DNA of 64,000 nucleotides from Poriferisodalis sp965262965 (lineage in GTDB: Bacteria > Actinomycetota > Acidimicrobiia > Acidimicrobiales > Poriferisodalaceae). The notes beneath the pieces are model-generated. The model saw only the letters and a program-made list of their open reading frames with translations. It was not told the DNA's origin and did not search any database. The stretch is from contig NZ_OZ253573.1 in the NCBI RefSeq assembly GCF_965262965.1, positions 1,798,001-1,862,000 of the forward strand, read 5' to 3'. Within the stretch, counting starts at the first letter, position 1, and every line of letters starts with the position of its first letter. Position numbers and translations under genes: made by a program. Below are positions 41,741 through 50,425 of the stretch, in pieces.

Positions 41741-42508
41741 GTGAACGAAGCACCCAGCCGTAGCCCGAACGCCGTCGAGAAGGTCGTCACGCTGGTTGCG
41801 GCCAGCCCCGTCTCGTGGGAAGACGCTGCTCGGCGCGGTGTGGCGGAGGCGACCAAGACAATCCGCGACCTGTCCGTGGCACACGTCGAGAAACGCGATG
41901 TATTGATCGTCGGCGGCGAGGTCGCTGTCTATCGCATCAGGCTGAGCCTGGCGTTCCGAGTGGATCGGATGCGCCCCGGCCTGACGCCAGGCGCACCCGA
42001 CGTCGAAGTCACGCGCTGGCTCATCGTCGCGAACCAGACGCTCGGCACCGGTGAAGTCGTGGCTGAGATCGACCGGCTGAACTCCCACGGCCCGTGCGAG
42101 TTCCACCTGCTGGTGCCGATGACGCATTCGAAGAGCTACGCGCGGGCGCGGCGGCTGTCGATGCTGGCCGCAGACCCGGTCACGGGCATTCCCTCCGAGC
42201 ACTTGCCAGGCGGAGCCGATTTCCTCGGTCCCGACACCGAGGGCATGGAGCAGGCACAGAAGCGTCTCGAGGCGCAGCTCGCCAAGATCGCAGCGGCGTC
42301 GTACGCCGCAACCGGCGAACTGGGCGATCCGGATCCGCTCCGAGCCATTCAGGCGGTGCTGGCACGCGCCAGCTTCGACGGGATCATCCTGTCGACGTTG
42401 CCCGCGGGAGCATCTCGGCTGGTGCGCGGCGACCTGCCGAGCCGCGTCCGCCGCATCACCAACTTGCCGGTCACCTACCTGCCCGGCGCCGCGCCCAGCG
42501 AGCTGTAG
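41741..42508 (+). CDS. Dodecin-like domain fused to a universal-stress/permease-associated-like domain (255 aa)
   Basis: GTG at 41741. Residues 15-80 (AVEKVVTLVAASPVSWEDAA ... EATKTIRDLSVAHVEKRDVL ... EVAVYRIRLSLAFRVD) follow the dodecin pattern, including the SWEDA tryptophan. After a linker, residues 90-255 form an alpha/beta domain: RWLIVANQTLGTGEVVAEI, CEFHLLVPMTHSKS, then a helix-rich insert and SFDGIILSTLPAGASRLVRGDLPSRVRRI and LPVTYLPG. This resembles universal-stress-type nucleotide-binding modules. The fusion suggests that flavin storage or sensing is tied to a nucleotide-binding partner; no function is known to me. It diverges from the free-standing dodecin gene. Confidence 0.78.
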   Translation: MNEAPSRSPNAVEKVVTLVAASPVSWEDAARRGVAEATKTIRDLSVAHVEKRDVLIVGGEVAVYRIRLSLAFRVDRMRPGLTPGAPDVEVTRWLIVANQTLGTGEVVAEIDRLNSHGPCEFHLLVPMTHSKSYARARRLSMLAADPVTGIPSEHLPGGADFLGPDTEGMEQAQKRLEAQLAKIAAASYAATGELGDPDPLRAIQAVLARASFDGIILSTLPAGASRLVRGDLPSRVRRITNLPVTYLPGAAPSEL

Positions 42509-42651
42509 CCGGGGGCCTCCGCGCGAGGCCGCCGACGCCTTGGCACAAGCATCGCCCCGGCATGGCGCGATCGCGGCGCGGCACGACCCCTTCGGTTGCG
42601 GCGAAGATGGCGGGCGCAATTCCGCGAGAAGTCCGACTGAGAGGGACGATC

Positions 42652-43482
42652 ATGGCTGACACAGCAGTACGAACGCACGCCGAACGGCGCGCTGCCGCGT
42701 TGGAGGTGTTCGAGCGCTTCACGAACGGCGAGGTGGATGCCGAGCGAGCGCAGCGTTCGATGGAACGGCGCCTCGGTGCCCTCGGGACGTTCGCCTTCGA
42801 CGTCGTTATGGGCGACGTGTGGGCGCGGCCGCAGCTGTCGCGCCGCGATCGCAGCCTCATCGTGATCACCGTCCTCGCCACCATCGGCTCCAGCGAGGAA
42901 CTCTCGCTGCACACCGAAGTCGGGCTGAATCACGGCCTGACCCGTACTGAGATCGAGGAGATCCTGCTGCAGGTGGCCGCGTATGCCGGATTCCCGATGG
43001 CGATGGCGGCGTCCCGTGTGGTCGATGATCGCTTCCGCCAGCTGGACGGCGTGGACCGGCTGCCCGAGCGAATCGGCGGTGCCGAACTCGACGACGACGA
43101 GCGGGAACGGCGGGCCGTCGAAGTCCGCCAGACGCTCACCGCTGGCCGCGCCTCGACTGATCCCGCCTCCGACATGGGGCGGCTCGTCGAGCATCTGGGC
43201 GAGGTGGGTCGCATCGCGTATCACTGGGCGTTCGGCGATGTGTGGTCGCGCGAAGAACTGTCACGCCGTGACCGCAGCATCGTGGTCATCTCGATCCTGA
43301 CGGCGCTGAGCCGCACCGACGAGTTGGCCTTCCATGTGCCCGCCGGGCTGAACCATGGGCTGACCCGCACCGAGATCGAAGAGATCATGGTGCAGCTGAC
43401 CATCTACGGCGGCATCCCCCGCGCCGTCGAAGGCACTCACGCGATGAAAGCTGCGTTCGCGAAGGTTGATGCTCGCAGCTGA
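42652..43482 (+). CDS. Carboxymuconolactone decarboxylase-family protein, tandem domains
   Basis: 276 aa from ATG 42652 (ribosome-binding site GAGAGGGAC upstream). Two CMD modules: LSRRDRSLIVITVLATIGSSEEL followed by HTEVGLNHGLTRTEIEEILLQVAAYAGFPMA, and LSRRDRSIVVISILTALSRTDEL followed by HVPAGLNHGLTRTEIEEIMVQLTIYGGIPRA. The histidine in GLNHG is kept in both while the CxxC of AhpD-like peroxidases is absent, so this is the gamma-carboxymuconolactone decarboxylase type rather than a peroxidase. Such proteins are frequent in actinobacterial aromatic or lipid catabolism, often without known substrate. Confidence 0.9.
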   Translation: MADTAVRTHAERRAAALEVFERFTNGEVDAERAQRSMERRLGALGTFAFDVVMGDVWARPQLSRRDRSLIVITVLATIGSSEELSLHTEVGLNHGLTRTEIEEILLQVAAYAGFPMAMAASRVVDDRFRQLDGVDRLPERIGGAELDDDERERRAVEVRQTLTAGRASTDPASDMGRLVEHLGEVGRIAYHWAFGDVWSREELSRRDRSIVVISILTALSRTDELAFHVPAGLNHGLTRTEIEEIMVQLTIYGGIPRAVEGTHAMKAAFAKVDARS

Positions 43483-43555
43483 CGCTGCAACGAGATCGAC
43501 AATCACGACTGACGCCGCGACGAGACCAGCACCCGTCGCCCGAGTCGGGCCGATG

Positions 43556-44338
43556 TCAGAACGTGCCGAATCGGGCCTGCGCGTCGTCGGTCCGGATCGC
43601 GCGGGCTGAAGCGTCGCCGTCGAACTCGGACAGATCTCCGAGGCGCGCCAACTGGCTGTAGCCCCGCATCTGGTACTTCGTCATCTGCACCGAAAGCGCC
43701 GGCAGTTCCAGCAACCGGTCCACCCAGCGATCAACGGCCTCGTCGAGTCCTGATTCGTCATCGCAGACCTCGTGCGCGAGGCCCCACTCGGCAGCCTTGC
43801 TGCCGTCGATGCGCTCGCTGGTCATGACGAATTGGCGCGCCCGCGACATACCGATCTCCGACACGAGCCGCGGCGTGGCACCCCACGGCAACGGAACGCC
43901 GAGCTCTACCTCGGGCACATACCAGAGCGCATCGGCTGAGGTCACCCGGAAATCGCAGCTGGTGGCGAAGCAGCACCCCCCGCCGATGGCGTGGCCGTGC
44001 ACGCGGGCGATCGTGACGACCTCGCAGTCCTCAATCGCGCGGGCCGCTCGCCGTCCCATCTGGTTGATGTAGCGAGCCTCCCGGTCATTGCCAGGCACGG
44101 GCGGCAGCTCCTTGCGGTCCGCCCCAGCGCAGAACGACTTGCCCCGGCCTGCGAGCACCGCAACCCGATACTGCGTCTGCCCGTTCAGAGCCCCGAACAG
44201 GTCGCCAACCTCACGGATCATCAGCTGGTTGTGCGCATTGCGCGACTCGGGCCGATTCAGCCAAACCCGCAGCGTCTCCCCGTCAGGCTCCAGCTCGATG
44301 GTCTCCAACGACGGCAGATCAAACGACAACAAACTCAT
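43556..44338 (-). CDS. Enoyl-CoA hydratase/isomerase-family protein
   Basis: 260 aa from ATG 44338 (MSLLSFDLPS). LRVWLNRPESRNAHNQLM gives the N-terminal crotonase motif, SFCAGADRKELPPV the first oxyanion segment, and HGHAIGGGCCFATSCDFRV the second. At the position of the first catalytic glutamate there is Cys/Phe (GGGCCF) instead of GGGxE, while the second (YVPEVELGVPLPWGATPRL) is kept, so it may be an isomerase or hydrolase-type member rather than a hydratase. It is separated by 73 bp from the convergent CMD gene. Unlike the hydratases in the tandem duplication it stands alone. Confidence 0.88.
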   Translation of the reverse strand: MSLLSFDLPSLETIELEPDGETLRVWLNRPESRNAHNQLMIREVGDLFGALNGQTQYRVAVLAGRGKSFCAGADRKELPPVPGNDREARYINQMGRRAARAIEDCEVVTIARVHGHAIGGGCCFATSCDFRVTSADALWYVPEVELGVPLPWGATPRLVSEIGMSRARQFVMTSERIDGSKAAEWGLAHEVCDDESGLDEAVDRWVDRLLELPALSVQMTKYQMRGYSQLARLGDLSEFDGDASARAIRTDDAQARFGTF

Positions 44339-44404
44339 GCCGCCCATCCTTGCCGACCCACGGAGCCGGCATAGCGAGGACCCTTGAAGCATGGACGACG
44401 ACGC

Positions 44405-44602
44405 TCACCGCCGGTCTGAGTCGCGTACAGCAAGGATTTCCGCTGCTGTCACCCGAGTACCGGCAGCTTCCTTGCGGCGCCGAATCTCTTCGATCAGAGT
44501 TGCCACCGATGGCGTGGCAGCGAGCCGTGCCAGCTCGCCCCTTAAGTGCTCCTCCATGGACTGACCCTCAAGCGCAGCGGTATCCACATATGGTTGCCAG
44601 GA
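44405..44602 (-). pseudogene. Truncated FitA/VapB-like antitoxin
   Basis: The frame SWQPYVDTAALEGQSMEEHLRGELARLAATPS and then TLIEEIRRRKEAAGTRVTAAEILAVRDSDRR matches the C-terminal three-quarters of FitA-type VapB antitoxins (second half of the ribbon-helix-helix plus toxin-binding tail). The first strand is missing, replaced by sequence of the overlapping nuclease remnant. No PIN-domain toxin follows downstream, where the hydratase gene lies. It is an orphan remnant. Confidence 0.65.
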
Positions 44603-45323
44603 CTCCAAAAGTGCTCGACCCCGCTGTGATGTCTGATGGCATCGATGTCCTGCTGCCGGTTGTGCCAGAAGCGCAGCCACAGCGGCGTGATGCCCGACTT
44701 CGCCCACCGTTCGCAACTGACACACAGTGCATGATCGCTCGTCGTCCGGTTGCCGTCTTGCGAGCAGAATCTGAAGAACCGCAAGAACCCGTCGTATTGC
44801 GGCGCAGCTTTAAGCCCCTCGTTCACCATCCAACTCTGCCCCCAGACCACGTCATCGACGATCCGGTTGAATTCCAGAATCCGCCGGGGAATCGTTGCGC
44901 TGAAGTCCTCGGCATGCAACGGTGCAAAAGCAACATCGTCTTGTGCGTGTGCCAAGACCTTCAGTTGCCGAACGTTGTGGACCATCGACGAATCAGCGAG
45001 CTCCAGACGGTCAAGCAGCGTGCCCCAGGTCATCAACGCGACGACATTCTCAGTGCCGTCCACGTTGGCAGCCTTCATCGAACCAACGTTGCGGGCCTGT
45101 TCAAGCCGCGGGCACTTTGCTTCGTCAAACTGTCGTTCGATCTTGCTCCAGAGCGTTTCGCTGCGGACCTCAGGAGCTACGAAGAGCAGCATCGCTGGCC
45201 CGTCGGAGGCCAGGTGCTTGACGTAGCCGCTCGGCACGCCTCCGACTTGTTGAGGATGAAGGCGAGGGCGTCGGTCGCGGCGTCCTCGTCGGCGTGCGGA
45301 TCGATCTTGCGGAAGTCGGTCAT
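44542..45323 (-). pseudogene. PD-(D/E)xK nuclease-family gene with internal deletion and frameshift
   Basis: From ATG 45323 the first frame reads MTDFRKIDPHADEDAATDALAFILNKSEACRA and then fails. The second frame begins GYVKHLASDGPAMLLFVAPE and continues through VRSETLW ... LMTWGTLLDRLE ... LRFFRFCSQDG. In intact relatives that I recall, the part between these two segments contains the nuclease core (D...ExK) and is about 50-80 residues long; here the two are fused directly and out of frame. The C-terminus runs into the truncated antitoxin. The frame is open further upstream to 45677, overlapping the epoxide-hydrolase start, with no family match. Confidence 0.65.
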
Positions 45324-45551
45324 CAGCCAGTACTTGTAGTCGCCAACGAACAAATACGTGTTCGTCATGCGGAAGCAGCGGCCCGCGACCCCCTCGCCTG
45401 CGTGGAAGCGGGCGCAGATCGCTGCAAGCAGATCGCGTTGGCCGTCCTTCTCACTCAATACGTACCCATTCGGCCACGTATGCCAGTAGGTCACTGCCTC
45501 TTGGAGCGTGAGGCGAGGCGGAGACTCCGAACGGCGGCCAGACTGTCGCCC

Positions 45552-46571
45552 ATGAGCGAGAGCAATGGCACGGCCAACCCTGATCTGTCTGGTGTGAAGC
45601 ATCACGGCGTGGATGCGTTGGGGACGCGGATTCATGTGGCCGAGATGGGTGAGGGGCCGATGGTGCTCTTCGTCCACGGCTTTCCGGAGTCGTGGTACTC
45701 GTGGCGTCTCCAGCTGCCGGCAGTGGCCGCGGCGGGATATCGGGCCGTCGCGATCGACGTGCGCGGCTACGGCCGGTCGTCAGCGCCGACGGCCGTGGAG
45801 GACTACCGCATGCTGCGTCACGTCGCCGACAACGTCGGTGTCGTGCGGGCGCTGGGCGAGGATTCCGCCGTCATCGTGGGACATGACTGGGGGGCGCCCA
45901 TCGCTTGGAGCTCGGCGCTGCTGCGACCCGACATCTTCACCGCCCTCGGGCTGGTCAGCGTGCCCTATAACGCCCGCAGCGACTTCAAGCCCAGCGCTGC
46001 GTTCCGGATGATGGGCGGCGACGAAGAGTTCTACATCGAGTACTTCCAGGAGCCCGGCCGCGCCGAAGCCGAAATGGAAGTCGACCTGCCCCACTGGCTG
46101 CTGGGCATGTACTACGCCGCCTCGGGCGACGGTGTTCGGGCACGCGTGGCGTCAGCGGACTCGTCGGGCGGACGCTTCACGGTGGCGCCCGGCGGCAAGC
46201 TGTCGGACCGCTTCATCTGGCCCGAACCCGGCACCTGGCCGCACTGGATGTCCGAGGCCGACTTCGACTACTACGCCTCTGAGTTCACGCGCACCGGCAT
46301 GTCGGGTGGACTCAACCGCTACCGCAATGTCGACCGCGACTGGGAGGACATGGCTGCATTCGATGGCGCGCCCATCACCCAGCCGAGCCTGTTCGTCGGG
46401 GGCGAGGTTGACGGACCGACGGTCTGGGGCGCAGGATCGATCGCCAAGTTCGCCGAAACCTTGCCCAACCTGCACAAGTCAGTAATCCTCGACGGCATCG
46501 GCCACTGGGTCCAGCAGGAAGCCGCCGACGAACTCAACGCCGAGTTGCTCGACTTCCTCGCCGCGCTCTAG
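45552..46571 (+). CDS. Epoxide-hydrolase-like alpha/beta hydrolase
   Basis: 339 aa from ATG 45552. HGFPESWYSWRLQLPAVAAAGYRAVAIDVRGYGRSS gives the HGxP oxyanion motif. The nucleophilic aspartate is in VIVGHDWGAPIAWSSAL. The acid follows FVGGEVDGPTVWG, and the histidine is in LDGIGHWVQQEAADE. The cap domain has two tyrosine candidates (FYIEYFQEPG; FDYYASEFTRTG), as in epoxide hydrolases. Haloalkane dehalogenase activity is less likely because the halide-stabilising Trp after the nucleophile is present in both families. A strong ATG and high similarity to the family from residue 20 support the start. Confidence 0.9.
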   Translation: MSESNGTANPDLSGVKHHGVDALGTRIHVAEMGEGPMVLFVHGFPESWYSWRLQLPAVAAAGYRAVAIDVRGYGRSSAPTAVEDYRMLRHVADNVGVVRALGEDSAVIVGHDWGAPIAWSSALLRPDIFTALGLVSVPYNARSDFKPSAAFRMMGGDEEFYIEYFQEPGRAEAEMEVDLPHWLLGMYYAASGDGVRARVASADSSGGRFTVAPGGKLSDRFIWPEPGTWPHWMSEADFDYYASEFTRTGMSGGLNRYRNVDRDWEDMAAFDGAPITQPSLFVGGEVDGPTVWGAGSIAKFAETLPNLHKSVILDGIGHWVQQEAADELNAELLDFLAAL

Positions 46572-46597
46572 CTCGCTCCGGTCAGACATCGTTTCGA

Positions 46598-46690
46598 GAA
46601 AGTGACCGCAGGCGCGCCAAACTGGTCATTTTCTCTACCAAACTGACTGCCAACTTCAAAATACGGTCACTTTCACTGTCGAAATGACCG
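46598..46690. promoter_or_regulatory. Cluster of four GAAA(R)TGACCR motifs upstream of the Fic gene
   Basis: GAAAGTGACCG (46598-46608, plus), GAAAATGACCA (46633-46623, minus), GAAAGTGACCG (46674-46664, minus) and GAAATGACCG (46681-46690, plus). The outer and inner copies form inverted pairs. The last lies 33 bp from the Fic start codon. A repressor or activator binding array is the simplest reading. Confidence 0.6.
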
Positions 46691-46723
46691 CATGCGCCAT
46701 CCACTTCAGTAGATTGCAAGCTC

Positions 46724-47980
46724 ATGGGGTACACCGTCGAGCGGGTTTTCAGCTATTGGCGCGGAACCTCCCAGCTCTCGGTGGACTTCGCTGCCTATGT
46801 TCCCCATCCCCTCGAAGGCTGGCGACTGCGCCCGAGCTCCGAAGCATCCGAACGGGTCGGCGCGGCTGCCGAACGCCTCGACCGGCTCCATCGCGGAGTG
46901 TCAGCATCGCCCGCGCTGATGTGGTGCCTGAATCGCGCAGAGGGCATCGCATCGAGCAGTGTCGAGGGCATCGTGACAACGCTGCGTTCTCTCAGCCTGC
47001 TCGAGTCGATGCGGGCCGGCAACGCTCGCACGGCCACGGCGCGAAAGCGAGCGCCTGATCCGGAAGAAGACCGCCAAGCGCTCGGCGGCGCCCGCCTGAA
47101 TGCGTACGCCCTCGATCTCGGCGATCGGCGGACTGACCAGGTGACGACTGCGGACATCTGCGAGCTGCACCGCCGGCTATTTGCCGACACGTCCCAAGCG
47201 TCGGACAGTGGCGGGCTCCGCAACGAGCAGAACTGGGTGGGTGACCCGCGGCAACCCACGCCGGCGGGCGCGCACTTCATACCACCGCCGCCCGAGACGG
47301 TGGCGCCACTGACCGACGATCTCGCAGTGTTCGTGTCGGCTCTGCAGTGGATGCATCCACTTGCGAAAGCCGCCGTCACCCACCTGCAATTCGAGACGAT
47401 CCATCCCTTCGCCGACGGCAATGGCCGAGTTGGGCGGGCACTGATCCACCTGCCGCTGCGGAGGGACCTCCAAGGTGTTGTGGCGGTGCCAGTCTCGGCC
47501 GCCATCGACGTGCGGCGGCAGGCGTACTACGCGAGCCTTCGTCGGTACCAGACCTTCATCGGCGACGGGAACGACGATGCCCGCTCAGAGGTGGCCGGCG
47601 ATGCCATCGGGTACATGGCTGATGCGATCATCGTCGCCTGCGACTTTGCCGAAACTGCAGCCGCCGTCACCGATGAGATCTCCCAGCAGTGGGGCGAATT
47701 GGGATTGCGCACCCATTCCGCGGCGAGCCGAATCATCGAAGCCATGGCCACGATGCCTGCGGCAAGCATCGACTTTCTGGTCGCCCGGACCGAGAGGCCA
47801 AGACGATCAGTCAGCCGGGCGCTGAGCCAACTCGTCGATGCGGGAGCGATCAGCGAGTCACAGGATCCGCACACGGGTCTGCGAGTGTTCGAGGTTCCGC
47901 GCATTCTGGAACTCGTCGACAACCGGCACAGGCTGCTCGACGAGCGTTGGCAATTGCTCGAGCGGGGTGGGATTCGCTAG
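46724..47980 (+). CDS. Fic-family AMP-transferase-like protein (class II, N-terminal inhibitory helix)
   Basis: 418 aa. The Fic core motif HPFADGNGRVGR is at residues 227-238. The inhibitory motif SSSVEG (77-82) lies N-terminal to it, as in class II Fic proteins, whose glutamate blocks ATP until relieved. An N-terminal DUF4172-like/Fic_N part (PLEGWRLRPSSEASERVGAAAERL) precedes it. The C-terminal 100 residues (AASRIIEAMATMPAASIDFLVARTERPRRSVSRALSQLVDAG) form a winged helix-turn-helix, so the protein may bind DNA and control its own promoter, which carries repeated motifs. The target is unknown; ATG 46724 is the only sensible start. The stop overlaps that of the convergent MFS gene. Confidence 0.92.
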   Translation: MGYTVERVFSYWRGTSQLSVDFAAYVPHPLEGWRLRPSSEASERVGAAAERLDRLHRGVSASPALMWCLNRAEGIASSSVEGIVTTLRSLSLLESMRAGNARTATARKRAPDPEEDRQALGGARLNAYALDLGDRRTDQVTTADICELHRRLFADTSQASDSGGLRNEQNWVGDPRQPTPAGAHFIPPPPETVAPLTDDLAVFVSALQWMHPLAKAAVTHLQFETIHPFADGNGRVGRALIHLPLRRDLQGVVAVPVSAAIDVRRQAYYASLRRYQTFIGDGNDDARSEVAGDAIGYMADAIIVACDFAETAAAVTDEISQQWGELGLRTHSAASRIIEAMATMPAASIDFLVARTERPRRSVSRALSQLVDAGAISESQDPHTGLRVFEVPRILELVDNRHRLLDERWQLLERGGIR

Positions 47981-49524
47981 GCCAGTCGCGTGACGCGGCG
48001 GGAGGCGAACATCGGCGTCACAAAACCGAACGCCGCGACGACGGCTCCGAAGATGAAGGTGGCTTGGGTGCGCCCCAGCGTCGGGTCTGCACCCGAGAAC
48101 GCAAGCATCGACTGGATGCCGAAGATGATGCCGATCCACATGACGGTCTGGTTCATGCCGTTGGCGATGCCGATGTCCTTATCGTCCACGGAGTTGGCCA
48201 CCAGCATCTGATAGGCCGGCGAGCCGAAGCCAGCTGACACGCCCGACAGCACGAGCCCGACCATGATCAGCGTGAGCCCCCAGTCGCCGGGATTGCTGCC
48301 GGCGGCGAAGGCCAGCATCGAGCCGATCATGGCCGTCGACGCAAAGATCATCGGGAAGCGTGCGCCGATCTTGGTCACCAGCGTGCCGCCAAACGGCGAT
48401 GCGAGCGCAAATGCGCCAGGCCGCGGCACCATCAGCAAGGCAGCAACCCCGACGGAGTACAGATAGCGCTCCTGCAGCACGATGGGCACGATCACGAACG
48501 CGCCCATGTAGGCGAACTGGTTGCACCCCGCAGAGATCAGCGGCATGGAGAAGTTGGGTCGGCGGAACAAGCGGACATCGAGCAGCGGAAATGCGGCGCG
48601 CAGCTCCCACAGCACGAACACGACGAACGCCGCTATCGCCCCGCCCAGCATCAGCATGAGCGTCTGATCCGACAGCACCGGTGCGCCTGTGCGCGTCAGC
48701 GTCGGCACTCGCGTGATGGCCAGCAGAACGAGCAGCGTCCCGGCCGCCAGCAGCAGCGCTCCGAGCACATCGATCGACACTCGTTGACCCTTCGGGATCG
48801 GCTTCACGACGAATGCGGCAAGCAAGGTGCCGGCCAGCCCGATGAGGCCGAACAGCAGGAAGATCGCCCGCCAGCCGACGACGTCCAGCAGCGGTCCGCC
48901 GGCGACCACACCGATGGACGGCGCGCCGGTCATGGCGAACTGGAACCAACCCACCGCCTGAGCACGGCGCCCGGGACCGAACGCGTGCATCAGCAGCGCC
49001 ATCGCTGCGGGCATGAGCAGGCCGCCGCACAGGCCGAACACGACCCGCACGGCGACAAAGGAGCCGAGGTTCCAGACCCAGTAGTTGGCGATCATCATGG
49101 CGGTCATGCCTGCCATGCCGATCATGAACATGCGGCGATGCCCGTAGATGTCAGCGAGCTTCCCGCCCGCCGGCGTGGACACCGCCATCGCCAGCATGAG
49201 GCCCGTCATGACCCAGCCGGCGTTGGGCACGGTGGTGCCGAACTCGTCGGCGATCGGCACCAATGCCGCGTTGACGAGCGTCATCAGCGAGCCGAAACCC
49301 AGCACCGCAACACCGATCACGACCAGCAGCCGCCACTGGTAGCTGTCCGATTCGGGTGCATCGACGACCGGTGGCCGATCGCCTGAGCGCACCAACGGCG
49401 GAGCGACAGCTGCTGGCAACGGTCGCTCGCCAGCGTCGAGGATCTGGGGGACGACCGCGAAGACAGACGGCAGTGCCGCCGCGACGCGCGCCGGGGCGCG
49501 CGGGATCGTTCCGCCGGGTCTCAC
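47977..49524 (-). CDS. MFS transporter, DHA2-like drug:H+ antiporter
   Basis: 515 aa with about 14 hydrophobic segments after a 55-residue cytoplasmic leader. The signature GGKLADIYGHRRMFMIG (loop 2-3) is the MFS motif A and GGPLLDVVGWRAIFLLFGLIGL the motif C-type region of drug antiporters. DHA2 members pump drugs, dyes or lipophilic compounds outward using the proton gradient. The leader is longer than usual; the start may lie further in, at a later GTG or ATG before the first helix (YQWRLLVVIGVAVLGFG). The gene shares the bases of its stop codon with the convergent Fic gene, and the SDR gene lies upstream on the same strand. Confidence 0.9.
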   Translation of the reverse strand: MRPGGTIPRAPARVAAALPSVFAVVPQILDAGERPLPAAVAPPLVRSGDRPPVVDAPESDSYQWRLLVVIGVAVLGFGSLMTLVNAALVPIADEFGTTVPNAGWVMTGLMLAMAVSTPAGGKLADIYGHRRMFMIGMAGMTAMMIANYWVWNLGSFVAVRVVFGLCGGLLMPAAMALLMHAFGPGRRAQAVGWFQFAMTGAPSIGVVAGGPLLDVVGWRAIFLLFGLIGLAGTLLAAFVVKPIPKGQRVSIDVLGALLLAAGTLLVLLAITRVPTLTRTGAPVLSDQTLMLMLGGAIAAFVVFVLWELRAAFPLLDVRLFRRPNFSMPLISAGCNQFAYMGAFVIVPIVLQERYLYSVGVAALLMVPRPGAFALASPFGGTLVTKIGARFPMIFASTAMIGSMLAFAAGSNPGDWGLTLIMVGLVLSGVSAGFGSPAYQMLVANSVDDKDIGIANGMNQTVMWIGIIFGIQSMLAFSGADPTLGRTQATFIFGAVVAAFGFVTPMFASRRVTRLA

Positions 49525-49557
49525 AGGATCAGTAAACGCGAGCCGGTAGGAATTGAC

Positions 49558-50382
49558 TCAACGAGTGAGATGACCGTCGTCGAGCATCGCTTCGATCTGA
49601 TAGCGAGCGATCTTGCCCATATCAGGGTGCGTCAGCACCCAGAAGCGTTCCGTGCGCACTGCATCGAGCACCATCGGACCGACCTCGGCCGGATGCATGC
49701 CTTCTGCGAGGAACCCGATCATCATTTCCCAGAACTTGTCGCCCTGCTCGGTGCGGACGTGGTGCTCGGCGTCGGCAGGGTCGCGATTGCGCTGGCTGTA
49801 CACGATGTTCGTGTTGATCGGACCGGGACACAGCACCGATGCATGCACCGCCGAGTTGCGCAGGCGCAGGTCGCGTTCGAGGCTGGCCATCAGCGCCACA
49901 ACGCCGTGCTTGGCGACGTTGTAGGCGGCCAGCGACGCACCTGAGTACAGCCCCGCCATCGAGGAAGTCGAATTGATGTGACCTTCGCCCGCGGCCTCGA
50001 TGATCGGCAGGAACACGTGCGTGCCGTAGATCGGACCCCACAAGTCGATGTCGAGGGTCCAGCGCCAGTCCTCCAGCGACATGTCCCCGACGGGCCCGGG
50101 TATGCCGACGCCGGCGTTGTTGCACAGCACGTTGACCGTGCCGAACCGCTCGACGGCGGCGTCGGCCAGCGCCTGGATCTGGTCGAGCTTGGACACATCG
50201 GTGCGCACACCGATCGCCTCCGCGCCGGTGGACGCGATTGTCTCGACCGCGTTGGACAGCGGTGCCTCTTCGATATCGGCCAGCACGACTTTCATGCCCG
50301 CAGCGGCGAACGTGTCGGCCATCGCGCGACCCATGCCGCTGGCAGCACCTGTGACAACAGCAACCTTGCCTTCGACCTGCAT
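49558..50382 (-). CDS. Short-chain dehydrogenase/reductase
   Basis: 274-aa classical SDR. Cofactor motif TGAASGMGRAMADTFAAAGMKVVLADIE (Asp after the second strand, indicating NAD(H) preference), NNAGVGIPG, the catalytic serine in NSTSSMAGL and the YNVAKHG tyrosine/lysine pair are all present. The C-terminal region (MHPAEVGPMVLDAVRTERFWVLTHPDM) is typical of a subgroup common in actinobacteria. It precedes the zinc alcohol dehydrogenase gene of the same strand (43-bp gap, the dehydrogenase being upstream), so both may act on a shared alcohol or ketone. Confidence 0.92.
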   Translation of the reverse strand: MQVEGKVAVVTGAASGMGRAMADTFAAAGMKVVLADIEEAPLSNAVETIASTGAEAIGVRTDVSKLDQIQALADAAVERFGTVNVLCNNAGVGIPGPVGDMSLEDWRWTLDIDLWGPIYGTHVFLPIIEAAGEGHINSTSSMAGLYSGASLAAYNVAKHGVVALMASLERDLRLRNSAVHASVLCPGPINTNIVYSQRNRDPADAEHHVRTEQGDKFWEMMIGFLAEGMHPAEVGPMVLDAVRTERFWVLTHPDMGKIARYQIEAMLDDGHLTR

Positions 50383-50425
50383 GACCCCTCGCCTAAATCT
50401 GTTGAATTGCCTGCTTGTTGTCTTG

